Positions 1-5,317 of a stretch of 12,454 bases of DNA are shown here, one piece after another. The translations under genes and the position numbers were made by a program. The stretch is from NCBI GenBank assembly GCA_964470615.1, contig CAYYDH010000016.1, forward strand, positions 1 to 12,454. The letters are read 5' to 3'. Position 1 is the stretch's first letter, and the number at the start of each line of letters is the position of its first letter. This stretch comes from CAYYDH01 sp964470615 (GTDB lineage Bacteria; Patescibacteriota; Minisyncoccia; Minisyncoccales; GWA2-38-27). A model generated the notes under the pieces. It worked only from the letters and a program-made list of their open reading frames with translations. It did no database searches and was not told where the DNA came from.

Positions 1-227
1 ATAGGCCGCAGACCATTCCTTTTCCGACTTGCGTCTTTACCGTTGCCCTTTCGGGCTGGGACCATCGGGAATTAGCCTGCCTTTCGGCAGGTTATGCCCG
101 TGAAAAGGGTATGTATCTACGTGTTACTAACCCGTTTGCCACTGGCTCCTTGCGGAGCCCGTTTGACTTGCATGCCTTATCCACGCCGCCAGCGTTCATC
201 CTGAGCTAGAATCAAACTCTCAAATAA
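1..227 (-). rRNA. rrs: 16S ribosomal RNA, 5' end (partial)
   Basis: This is the 5' part of the small-subunit rRNA, read right to left; the rest lies beyond the left edge. The minus strand shows the conserved agagtttgattctagctcag and then gaacgctggcggcgtgg, atgcaagtcaaacggg, and the cgggttagtaacacgt helix region. Aligning GAGTTTGAT at 219-211 to E. coli positions 9-17 puts the mature 5' end near 227; that end is inferred from alignment only. The ggataaggcatgcaagtc stretch is typical of CPR/Parcubacteria 16S as I recall it. The gene is driven by the promoter at 428-455 and preceded by a leader of about 190 nt containing a long hairpin. Confidence 0.97.
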
Positions 228-319
228 ATGAGGTTGAAACAACTTTAAAAAACCGAATTTACACACAAACTTTAATTTTAAACGTGCTGTCCCCTACTGC
301 TATTTTCAGGAAAATAAAT

Positions 320-354
320 CCCGAAGACATTCGAATACTTCAAACACCTTCGGG
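320..354 (-). promoter_or_regulatory. 16-bp leader hairpin upstream of 16S rRNA
   Basis: In the minus-strand transcript, 354-339 can pair with 335-320 as a continuous 16-bp stem closed by a 3-nt loop (GUA, 338-336). The outer arm is CCCGAAG/CTTCGGG, the middle three pairs are G-U wobbles, and the inner arm is TTTGAA/TTCGAA. The stem is followed by a U-rich tract, A-TTTATTTT (319-311), so it resembles an intrinsic terminator or attenuator. It could instead be an rRNA processing (RNase III type) element. It sits inside the 16S leader, about 65 nt after the predicted transcription start. An upstream segment, AAGACATTC (385-377), is perfectly complementary to GAATGTCTT (332-324) in the hairpin's 3' arm, so an alternative fold exists. 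Confidence 0.6.
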
Positions 355-427
355 AGTTATCTTAAACTCTATGCTTGAATGTCTTTTTACATAAAGTAAA
401 TATTACTTATTTTTAATTCCTACCTAC

Positions 428-455
428 ATTCTAGCTATTAAAGGGCTCCTGTCAA
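428..455 (-). promoter_or_regulatory. rRNA operon promoter
   Basis: The minus strand carries a consensus -35 TTGACA (455-450), a 16-nt spacer, and -10 TAGAAT (433-428; 5 of 6 matches). The predicted start is near 421, giving a 16S leader of about 190 nt. It begins only 13 nt beyond the tRNA-Thr 3' end. The 16S gene therefore has its own promoter, although read-through from the rpsB-tsf-tRNA transcript is possible. No boxA antitermination motif was recognised in the leader. Confidence 0.8.
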
Positions 456-467
456 GGCTTTGAAATA

Positions 468-539
468 AGCCGGCAGCAGGATTTGAACCCGCGACCTACT
501 GTTTACAAAACAGTTGCTCTACCACTGAGCTATGCCGGC
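468..539 (-). tRNA. tRNA-Thr (anticodon TGT)
   Basis: A full cloverleaf reads on the minus strand. The acceptor arm is GCCGGCA (539-533) with TGCCGGC (475-469), the D stem is GCTC/GAGC with a 7-nt loop, and the anticodon stem is ACTGT/ACAGT with loop TTTGTAA. The anticodon TGT (507-505) reads ACA. The variable loop has 5 nt and the T arm is GCGGG/CCTGC with loop TTCAAAT. The discriminator is T and no CCA is encoded (TAT follows), so CCA must be added enzymatically. The total is 72 nt. The 5' end lies 3 nt after the stop codon of the upstream small membrane protein gene, so the tRNA is probably cut out of the rpsB-tsf mRNA by RNase P. Confidence 0.96.
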
Positions 540-542
540 GAA

Positions 543-893
543 CTATTTGCCGGGCTGGTTGTCCCCTTTCTTCCCTTGAAACTTTTGCCAGTAATTATCT
601 TTTTCTTTGGTGGTTTTTTGCCTCGAATGCGCCAGCCATAGATTAGTTTTATTTCCGATCCGCATGGTAAAAATCGCTACCTTGGAAAGGACTTTTTGAA
701 GGGTTTTTTCTAGCTTTATTTTTACTTTTACCGCTTCAACTATTTTTTTCCCATTCCCATTGAGAAATGTCGTTTGTTCCTGATCGGCAGTAATTGAAAG
801 CTCTGCCAAAACCGGTGCTTTTCTCAAGGCGATTATTATCAGCCCGGTTAAGCTAGTGATAAAAACTATTGTTGGTATCAAATACAATAACAT
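543..893 (-). CDS. small single-pass membrane protein, unknown function
   Basis: I do not recognise a characterised family. The protein has 116 residues from ATG at 893; an in-frame TTG one codon upstream (896) is an alternative start. Residues 2-24 are a hydrophobic membrane segment. The rest is very basic and polar: a stretch with amphipathic helical character at about 48-75 rich in Lys/Val/Leu, then a Lys-rich C-terminal tail with a DNYWQKF element. I infer that the tail faces the cytoplasm. It lies 5 nt after the tsf stop, so it is very likely co-transcribed with rpsB-tsf. It ends with TAG only 3 nt before tRNA-Thr. Small basic membrane proteins like this recur in Parcubacteria genomes to my recollection, but no role can be read from the sequence. 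Confidence 0.75.
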   Translation of the reverse strand: MLLYLIPTIVFITSLTGLIIIALRKAPVLAELSITADQEQTTFLNGNGKKIVEAVKVKIKLEKTLQKVLSKVAIFTMRIGNKTNLWLAHSRQKTTKEKDNYWQKFQGKKGDNQPGK

Positions 894-898
894 CAAGG

Positions 899-1483
899 TT
901 ATATCTCAAAACGGCTGAACTTTTTAACTACTATGTTCTCGCCTATTTTGGCAATATAGCTGTCCACTAAGTCCTTGATTGTTTTCGTATCGTCTTTGAT
1001 CCAAGCCTGCGACATCAAAGAAATTTCTTCCTTGTACTTGTTCAGCTTGTTAGATAAAATTTCTTCCATCACCTTTTGGGGCTTTCCAGAATCTTTAAAT
1101 TGCTCCTGATATATCTTTTTTTCTCCGTCCAAGAATTCTTCCGGTATTTCTTCAGTTTTTACGTAAAAAGGCTTCATGGCTGCAATTTGCAGACAAATCT
1201 CGTGAGCCAACTTTTGGAAATCATCTGTTTTGGCAACGAAATCCGATTCACAGCGGATATCAAGAAGAACGCCAGTTTTCTTATTCGGGTGCAAATAACA
1301 GTCGACTATTCCTACCCCCGCTTCTCTGGTAGATTTTTTCCCAGCCAATTCTTTACCCCACTTCCTTAGCAGCTCTTTAGATTTATCAAAGTCCCCCTTT
1401 GCTTCCTGAAGGGCTTTTTTACACTCGGTTATGGAAACGCCGGTTTGGTGTCTCAATTCTTTTACATCATCTATGGTAACCAT
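899..1483 (-). CDS. tsf: elongation factor Ts
   Basis: This is the guanine-nucleotide exchange factor that recharges EF-Tu from GDP to GTP in the cytoplasm. It has 194 residues. The N-terminal UBA-like domain (about 3-42) has the family pattern VKELRHQTGVSITECKKAL. The core carries SDFVAK (80-85), equivalent to the TDFVAKD loop of E. coli EF-Ts that contacts EF-Tu. At 194 aa it is the short form, like Thermus (about 196 aa), rather than the roughly 283-aa E. coli form, so the second core subdomain and coiled-coil insert are reduced or absent. The ATG lies 2 nt after the rpsB stop (TAA-AT-ATG). rpsB-tsf is a classic conserved pair. Recognition is firm; functional equivalence is inferred from family knowledge. 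Confidence 0.96.
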   Translation of the reverse strand: MVTIDDVKELRHQTGVSITECKKALQEAKGDFDKSKELLRKWGKELAGKKSTREAGVGIVDCYLHPNKKTGVLLDIRCESDFVAKTDDFQKLAHEICLQIAAMKPFYVKTEEIPEEFLDGEKKIYQEQFKDSGKPQKVMEEILSNKLNKYKEEISLMSQAWIKDDTKTIKDLVDSYIAKIGENIVVKKFSRFEI

Positions 1484-1485
1484 AT

Positions 1486-2226
1486 TTACTTTTCAGCTTT
1501 TGGCTCGACAGCCACTGGCTGATTTTCTAAAATTACCTTCTTTGTTTTCTCTAAAATGTATTTTACAGAAGAAATAGCATCGTCGTTTGCCGGAATGGGA
1601 TAATCAACCTTGCTCAAATCAGTGTCAACATCAGTTATCGCTATCACTGTAATCCCCTTCTTTTTAGCCTCGCTTATCGCTAACTTATCTTTTATCATAT
1701 CACAAACGAAAATAATATCAGGCAGTTTGTCCATATTCTTTATTCCGCCATATTTGATTTCCAAGTCCTTCAATTCTTTTTCAAACTTAGCCTTTTCTTT
1801 TTTTGTATATTTTTCTAAATCGCCAGATATCTTCTTTTTTTCTAAATCCTTAAAATAATCAATGCGTTTTTTCAAAGTCGGGAAGTTAGTAAAAGTTCCC
1901 CCCAGCCAGCGCTCGGAGATATAAGGGACATTACACTCCGCGGCAATATTTTTTAAAGTATCTTTAATCTGGATTTTAGTGCCAACAAAAAGCAAGGTTT
2001 TCCCTCCAACCCGGGACTTAGCGACAAACTCGAGGGCTTCAATGAGCTTTTCCATCGCTTTGTCGAGATCGATAATAGCAATATCGTTGCGCGAGCCAAA
2101 AACATATGGCTTCATTTTAGGGTTAACCCTCGAAGTATGATGCCCAAAATGCAAACCCGTTTTGGCCATTTCCTCTAAATTTAACCCAAAATCGTTCCTT
2201 TTTGAATTTTCCTTGTTAGCGGTCAT
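1486..2226 (-). CDS. rpsB: 30S ribosomal protein uS2
   Basis: This is a component of the small ribosomal subunit, positioned at the head-body junction. It has 246 residues, close to the usual 230-260. Clear family motifs are GLHFGHHTSRVNPKM (24-38), FVGTKIQ (80-86), the signature RWLGGTFTNF (107-116), and the C-terminal IPANDDA (211-217). A lysine/glutamate-rich helical insert at about 125-165 corresponds to the protruding coiled-coil of S2. The start is ATG at 2226; the first dozen residues are polar and poorly conserved, so a slightly later start cannot be excluded, but no better ATG lies before the conserved part. It is the first gene of rpsB-tsf-small membrane protein-tRNA-Thr, divergent from rpmE. 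Confidence 0.97.
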   Translation of the reverse strand: MTANKENSKRNDFGLNLEEMAKTGLHFGHHTSRVNPKMKPYVFGSRNDIAIIDLDKAMEKLIEALEFVAKSRVGGKTLLFVGTKIQIKDTLKNIAAECNVPYISERWLGGTFTNFPTLKKRIDYFKDLEKKKISGDLEKYTKKEKAKFEKELKDLEIKYGGIKNMDKLPDIIFVCDMIKDKLAISEAKKKGITVIAITDVDTDLSKVDYPIPANDDAISSVKYILEKTKKVILENQPVAVEPKAEK

Positions 2227-2259
2227 ACAATAGTTTGTATTTAATTTAGTACAATGGAT

Positions 2260-2288
2260 ATACTAACATTGTAAAACAATTTAATCAA
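2260..2288 (-). promoter_or_regulatory. candidate rpsB promoter with overlapping inverted repeat
   Basis: The minus strand has TTGATT (2288-2283), a 17-nt spacer and TAGTAT (2265-2260; 4 of 6 matches), so it is a moderate promoter match. A 7-bp inverted repeat, TACAATG (2250-2256) and CATTGTA (2267-2273), brackets the proposed -10. This could be an operator or chance in AT-rich DNA. The 5' leader of rpsB would be about 27 nt. Confidence 0.4.
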
Positions 2289-2293
2289 GAGTG

Positions 2294-2321
2294 TTGATTT
2301 TTCTTTGAGATTTGCTATTAT
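2294..2321 (+). promoter_or_regulatory. candidate rpmE-prfA promoter
   Basis: The plus strand has TTGATT (2294-2299), a 16-nt spacer and TATTAT (2316-2321; 5 of 6 matches). The predicted start near 2328 leaves a leader of about 20 nt before the rpmE ATG. There is no obvious Shine-Dalgarno sequence. Confidence 0.5.
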
Positions 2322-2347
2322 TAGAGAATTGTTATAAAAGAAACATT

Positions 2348-2578
2348 ATGAAAAAAGACATCCATCCTAAATATTACGAAAAAGCCCAGGTTCGTTGCGC
2401 TTGTGGGAATACTTTTACCACTGGCTCTACCAAGGAATCTATCGAGATTGAGGTTTGTTCAAAGTGCCACCCGTTTTACACCGGTAAAACTAAAATCATT
2501 GATACCTTGGGCCGTGTTGAAAGATTTAGGCAAAAGGTGGCTAAAAAACAGGCCCCGAAAAAAAAGAAACAATTTTAA
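2348..2578 (+). CDS. rpmE: 50S ribosomal protein bL31
   Basis: This is a large-subunit protein at the central protuberance that helps bridge to the 30S head. It has 76 residues. The start is ATG at 2348, giving the family N-terminus MKKDIHPKYYEKAQVRCACG; an in-frame extension of 12 residues upstream is not conserved and would overlap the promoter. This is the zinc-containing form, with CAC at 17-19 and CSKCHPF starting at 37, so Cys17, Cys19, Cys37 and Cys40 are the likely ligands. The C-terminus FTxG...GRVERFRQK is typical, followed by a lysine-rich tail. It is followed after 1 nt by prfA and is probably co-transcribed with it. Confidence 0.97.
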   Translation: MKKDIHPKYYEKAQVRCACGNTFTTGSTKESIEIEVCSKCHPFYTGKTKIIDTLGRVERFRQKVAKKQAPKKKKQF

Positions 2579-2579
2579 T

Positions 2580-3659
2580 ATGGCTGAAGACCTAAGCCTT
2601 GAAAACCTTAGCCAGGAATACGACGAGCTCTTAATCCAACTCAGCGACCCTGGGTTGGTTTCTGATTGGGACAAGTTTGAAAAATTAAACAAGCGAAAAA
2701 AGTTTTTAGAAAAACTGATTGATAAGCAAAAAGAAATAGTAGAAGTAAAAAAACAGATAGCCGAGAGCAAGTCGCTTATAGAAAGCGGAGAAGACCAGGA
2801 TTTGATATCTATTGCCCGGTCTGACGCTCCTTTTCTCCGAGAGAAAGAAAAACAGCTGCAAAAGGAATTAGAAAGCTTATCAAAAGACGAGGACAGTTCT
2901 TCGATAAAACCTAGCTTCAATTCAGTTTTGATTGAAATCCGAGCCGGCACCGGCGGAGATGAAGCAGCTATATTTGCCGGCGATCTTTTCAAAATGTATT
3001 CTAAGTTTGCCTTAGCAATGGATTGGGGTCAAAAGGTATTAGACTCGCACTCTACTAATTTAGGCGGGTTTAAAGAAGTGATATTCGAATTAAAATCTAC
3101 GAAGCAAAGTAAAGAAAAAGATGTTTTCTCAACAATCAAGTATGAGGGAGGCGTTCATCGAGTCCAGCGGATTCCCAAAACCGAAAAAACTGGTCGGGTT
3201 CATACTTCTACCGCCACGGTTGCTGTTTTGCCGAAACCGAAAACAACCGAGATAAAAATAAATCCAGGCGATCTAAAGTTGGGTTACTTCAAGGCATCTG
3301 GCCCTGGCGGACAATATGTGAATAAGACCGAAAGCGCTGTCAGAATTGTCCACTTACCTACTGGCATAATGGTAGCGTCGCAATCTGAAAGAAATCAATT
3401 GCAAAACAAAGAAAACGCAATGGCAATATTAGTTGCTAAGCTGTACGAAGTGAAAGAACAAGAACAGCAGTCGAAAATTGCTGGTAAAAGGAAGAGCCAG
3501 ATCGGTCAGGCAAAAAGAGCAGAAAAAATAAGAACATATAACTTTCCTCAAGATCGGGTCACTGACCATCGAGTTAAAAAATCTTGGCATGATATCGAGG
3601 GAATAATGGAAGGAAAAATAGACAAAATAGTGAAAGAATTACAAAAAAACGAGGGGTAA
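2580..3659 (+). CDS. prfA: peptide chain release factor 1 (RF1)
   Basis: RF1 recognises UAA and UAG in the ribosomal A site and triggers peptide release. It has 359 residues from ATG at 2580; the longer in-frame extension upstream runs through rpmE and is not real. The N-terminal helical domain (1-110) is followed by RAGTGGDEAAIFA (121-133). The codon-reading P-x-T motif is PKT (199-201) in GVHRVQRIPKTEKTGRVHTS, which marks RF1 rather than RF2 (SPF). The catalytic GGQ is at 243-245 in GPGGQYVNKTESAVRI. The C-terminal KIRTYNFPQDRVTDHR is also typical. It begins 1 nt after the rpmE stop. Its own stop is TAA, which it would read itself. No prmC (GGQ methylase) follows, although it often does elsewhere. 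The gene ends inside a terminator hairpin. Confidence 0.97.
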   Translation: MAEDLSLENLSQEYDELLIQLSDPGLVSDWDKFEKLNKRKKFLEKLIDKQKEIVEVKKQIAESKSLIESGEDQDLISIARSDAPFLREKEKQLQKELESLSKDEDSSSIKPSFNSVLIEIRAGTGGDEAAIFAGDLFKMYSKFALAMDWGQKVLDSHSTNLGGFKEVIFELKSTKQSKEKDVFSTIKYEGGVHRVQRIPKTEKTGRVHTSTATVAVLPKPKTTEIKINPGDLKLGYFKASGPGGQYVNKTESAVRIVHLPTGIMVASQSERNQLQNKENAMAILVAKLYEVKEQEQQSKIAGKRKSQIGQAKRAEKIRTYNFPQDRVTDHRVKKSWHDIEGIMEGKIDKIVKELQKNEG

Positions 3660-3673
3660 AACCCCTTTTTTTT
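3652..3673 (+). terminator. prfA intrinsic terminator, probably bidirectional
   Basis: AGGGG (3652-3656) pairs with CCCCT (3662-3666) around the 5-nt loop TAAAA. It is followed by a T-run at 3666-3673, whose first T also closes the stem. The prfA stop codon TAA (3657-3659) forms the loop. On the opposite strand the same hairpin is followed after CG by seven T (3649-3643), so it could also stop transcripts arriving from the right. Confidence 0.75.
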
Positions 3674-3681
3674 AAATAAAG

Positions 3682-3711
3682 AGGGGCCAGTCGTACAAAA
3701 GACTGGCCCCT
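3682..3711. terminator. strong GC-rich hairpin, possible second terminator
   Basis: GGGGCCAGTC (3683-3692) and GACTGGCCCC (3701-3710) form a perfect 10-bp stem, extended by A3682-T3711, with an 8-nt loop. On the plus strand it is followed by TTGGG, not a T-run. On the minus strand it is followed by TCTTTATTT, so it could contribute to ending the leftward lytic transglycosylase transcript. It could equally be the 3' hairpin of a small RNA. Confidence 0.5.
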
Positions 3712-3858
3712 TGGGTTAAGGCGAGCTGCCACTAAGGTGGGGCCTAAATGGCCGCTCTTGGAGGATTCTTGCTGCAGCGCTCCCCCTGCCTCTTCCCTTT
3801 TTTTGATTTGTTCAGTGAGGTAGCCACTTTTTGGAAATGACCACTTTACTGAACAAAT
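3712..3858. other. hairpin-rich intergenic segment, candidate structured RNA
   Basis: No coding sequence is apparent in the 263 nt between the convergent prfA and lytic transglycosylase genes, and I recognise no known RNA family (tmRNA, SRP RNA, RNase P RNA and 6S were considered). By hand, on the plus strand, two adjacent small hairpins, CCAC-TAAG-GTGG (3729-3740) and GGCC-TAAAT-GGCC (3741-3753), are enclosed by GAGC (3723-3726) pairing GCTC (3754-3757), a three-way-junction shape. An outer helix AGGCG (3719-3723) with TGCCT (3787-3791), plus GGG/CCC (3713-3715 with 3795-3797), could close the domain, directly followed by seven T (3798-3804); G3723 cannot pair in both helices. Further right an 11-bp inverted repeat spans 3806-3858. 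A possible leftward promoter is at 3882-3908. Strand and function are unresolved. Confidence 0.3.
3806..3858. repeat. 11-bp perfect inverted repeat with 31-nt spacer
   Basis: ATTTGTTCAGT (3806-3816) and ACTGAACAAAT (3848-3858) are exact reverse complements. The spacer contains two copies of CCACTTT (3824-3830 and 3841-3847). The element may be a stem-loop of an RNA or a protein-binding site. It is not followed by a T-run on either strand, so it is not a convincing terminator. Confidence 0.65.
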
Positions 3859-3881
3859 ATTCTTAAAAAAACACCCTTAAC

Positions 3882-3908
3882 ACTATAACAAAGCCCGGAC
3901 AGCGCCAA
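3882..3908 (-). promoter_or_regulatory. weak candidate promoter pointing into the 3660-3880 region
   Basis: The minus strand shows TTGGCG (3908-3903; 4 of 6), a short 15-nt spacer and TATAGT (3887-3882; 5 of 6). It lies immediately downstream of the lytic transglycosylase stop and has no gene in front of it. If real, it would make an RNA from about 3875 leftward to the terminator near 3650. Confidence 0.25.
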
Positions 3909-3922
3909 GGGAGTAATTATTT

Positions 3923-5317
3923 TTAATTTCCAATAAGCCTCATGTCTTCTTCGTATTGTTTGGTGATTTTTATGACAGAATCTCCGTAAAAGCGATATTT
4001 GATGTTTACAGAACCAGCGAAATAAATCATTGCTGCTCTCCACTCGCCGTCATAGTTCTTTTGCTTGGCCCCGTAATCTGATAAATATAAGGCAGCAGCT
4101 AAAAAGGCGTCATTTATATTCCACGGATCAGCTGGTCTACCTAAAATTTCTTTTACCCTATTTTTATACATTGCCCAGGTCGATGGAATAAATTGCGCCG
4201 GGCCCATTGCTCCTCCCCAACCAAAACTCATAGGACAAGAAACTAGGGTGCTTAAAGGGTCGCGGCCAACCTCTCTGGTAACTTCTAAGAAAACCGGTAC
4301 GTCCCTAGTAGGATTCATTGTTCTGGGCTCCACTCTATTATTGCTTACTCTGATACCCTCGCCAGTAGCGGTGTTTTTTAAATAGCACTGGCCGACATTC
4401 TGTCCAAGGTTTGATTCTTGAGTCAAAACAGCAAGCAGAAAGGCCGGCCTAATGCCAGTCAAATTGCTTGCGTATTTGGCAATTTCAACGGCCTCGCCGA
4501 AAGTCGGGGCCTTTGGTACGCCGATTAACTCAAAGATTCTCGCTCTTATCGCAGCCGCCTTCTTATCAGTCTCTTGTTTTTGTGATAATTGTTTTTGGTA
4601 TTCTTGTTCGGTCAACCTTAAATAAACCTCCTGTTCTTTCTTTGTCGCGTCACTTTCAATTTTTTGCAGAGTTTGGATTTTCACTACGTTTTCTAAATCG
4701 TTCTTTTCGTCATCTAACGAAACCTTATGGCCTTCCAGGTTTTGTTTTAACACCTTTATATTCTGCAAAAGCTCCCTGCTTTTAGCATTCAGGATTTCCA
4801 GCGCCATCAAGTTATCGTAAAAATCCGACATCTTCGAACCAGTAAGCAATACTTCCAATGGTGAAGCCTGGTCTTGCTGATAGATACCTTGAAGAACAGA
4901 AGCTAGTTTTTCTCTAGAATCATCGATTTTTGATGCAGTTTTTTCGATTGAACCCTGGGTATCTGTTAGTTGAAGCTTCAAATCTTTTATCACGAAGTTG
5001 CTTTGGTTTATCTGATAGGTCAAGTTAGTAACTTTTTTTTGCAAAGAAGAAATCTGATTCTTCAGAGTATTCTTTTCTTTCTCTGTTTTTGTCAAATCGC
5101 TTTGTATCTTGGCGCTTTCGTTAGCATAATATTCCTCGCACTTTTCCAGCAGTTTGCGACATTCGCCCGGCTCAATGCTCTGACACATAGCTTCGATCTT
5201 CTCTATCTGACAAATCTCTTGCAGATTTTCTTCAGCAGACACTAAGAATGGAACCGAAAACAAAACAAAAGCAACCAGTAAAATTGCTTTTGTTAGAACG
5301 AAAAATCTTATAATCAT
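3923..5317 (-). CDS. exported coiled-coil lytic transglycosylase (CwlO/PcsB-like N-terminus, MltB/SLT-like C-terminus)
   Basis: This is a likely peptidoglycan hydrolase that cleaves glycan strands between MurNAc and GlcNAc outside the membrane. It has 464 residues. A signal peptide (1-28) has a hydrophobic core and VSA before the probable cut. Four cysteines follow (36, 45, 53, 60). A long coiled coil spans about 65-260 and includes SPLEVLLTGSKMSDFYDNL (152-170), typical of the CwlO/PcsB N-terminal domain. The catalytic domain (about 275-464) has AVLTQESNLGQN with probable acid Glu301, then GGAMGPAQFIPSTWAMY (368-384), the lysozyme-like MltB-type signature, and AALYLSDYGA. Its ATG overlaps the rplY stop (ATGA). 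Coiled-coil hydrolases of this kind are usually controlled by FtsEX-type partners; none is visible here. The family call is firm; the exact subfamily is uncertain. Confidence 0.88.
   Translation of the reverse strand: MIIRFFVLTKAILLVAFVLFSVPFLVSAEENLQEICQIEKIEAMCQSIEPGECRKLLEKCEEYYANESAKIQSDLTKTEKEKNTLKNQISSLQKKVTNLTYQINQSNFVIKDLKLQLTDTQGSIEKTASKIDDSREKLASVLQGIYQQDQASPLEVLLTGSKMSDFYDNLMALEILNAKSRELLQNIKVLKQNLEGHKVSLDDEKNDLENVVKIQTLQKIESDATKKEQEVYLRLTEQEYQKQLSQKQETDKKAAAIRARIFELIGVPKAPTFGEAVEIAKYASNLTGIRPAFLLAVLTQESNLGQNVGQCYLKNTATGEGIRVSNNRVEPRTMNPTRDVPVFLEVTREVGRDPLSTLVSCPMSFGWGGAMGPAQFIPSTWAMYKNRVKEILGRPADPWNINDAFLAAALYLSDYGAKQKNYDGEWRAAMIYFAGSVNIKYRFYGDSVIKITKQYEEDMRLIGN

Noticed and set aside
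456..471. GGCTT/AAGCC inverted repeat at the tRNA 3' end as a terminator
   Set aside because: It has only 5 bp, includes tRNA acceptor bases and has no T-run after it; the rRNA promoter starts immediately.
2403..2579. 59-residue N-terminal extension of RF1
   Set aside because: It reads through rpmE in another frame and is not RF1-like; the conserved protein begins at the ATG at 2580, 1 nt after the rpmE stop.
3712..3804. SRP RNA, tmRNA, RNase P RNA or 6S RNA in the intergenic region
   Set aside because: No SRP apical motif, no tRNA-like end, no GAGGAAAGTCC-type RNase P core and no long 6S-like hairpin with central bubble could be found on either strand.
4468..4785. Plus-strand open frames across the transglycosylase, PEP synthase and other genes
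   Set aside because: They lie antisense to well-supported genes, with low-complexity or implausible protein sequence and no family motifs.
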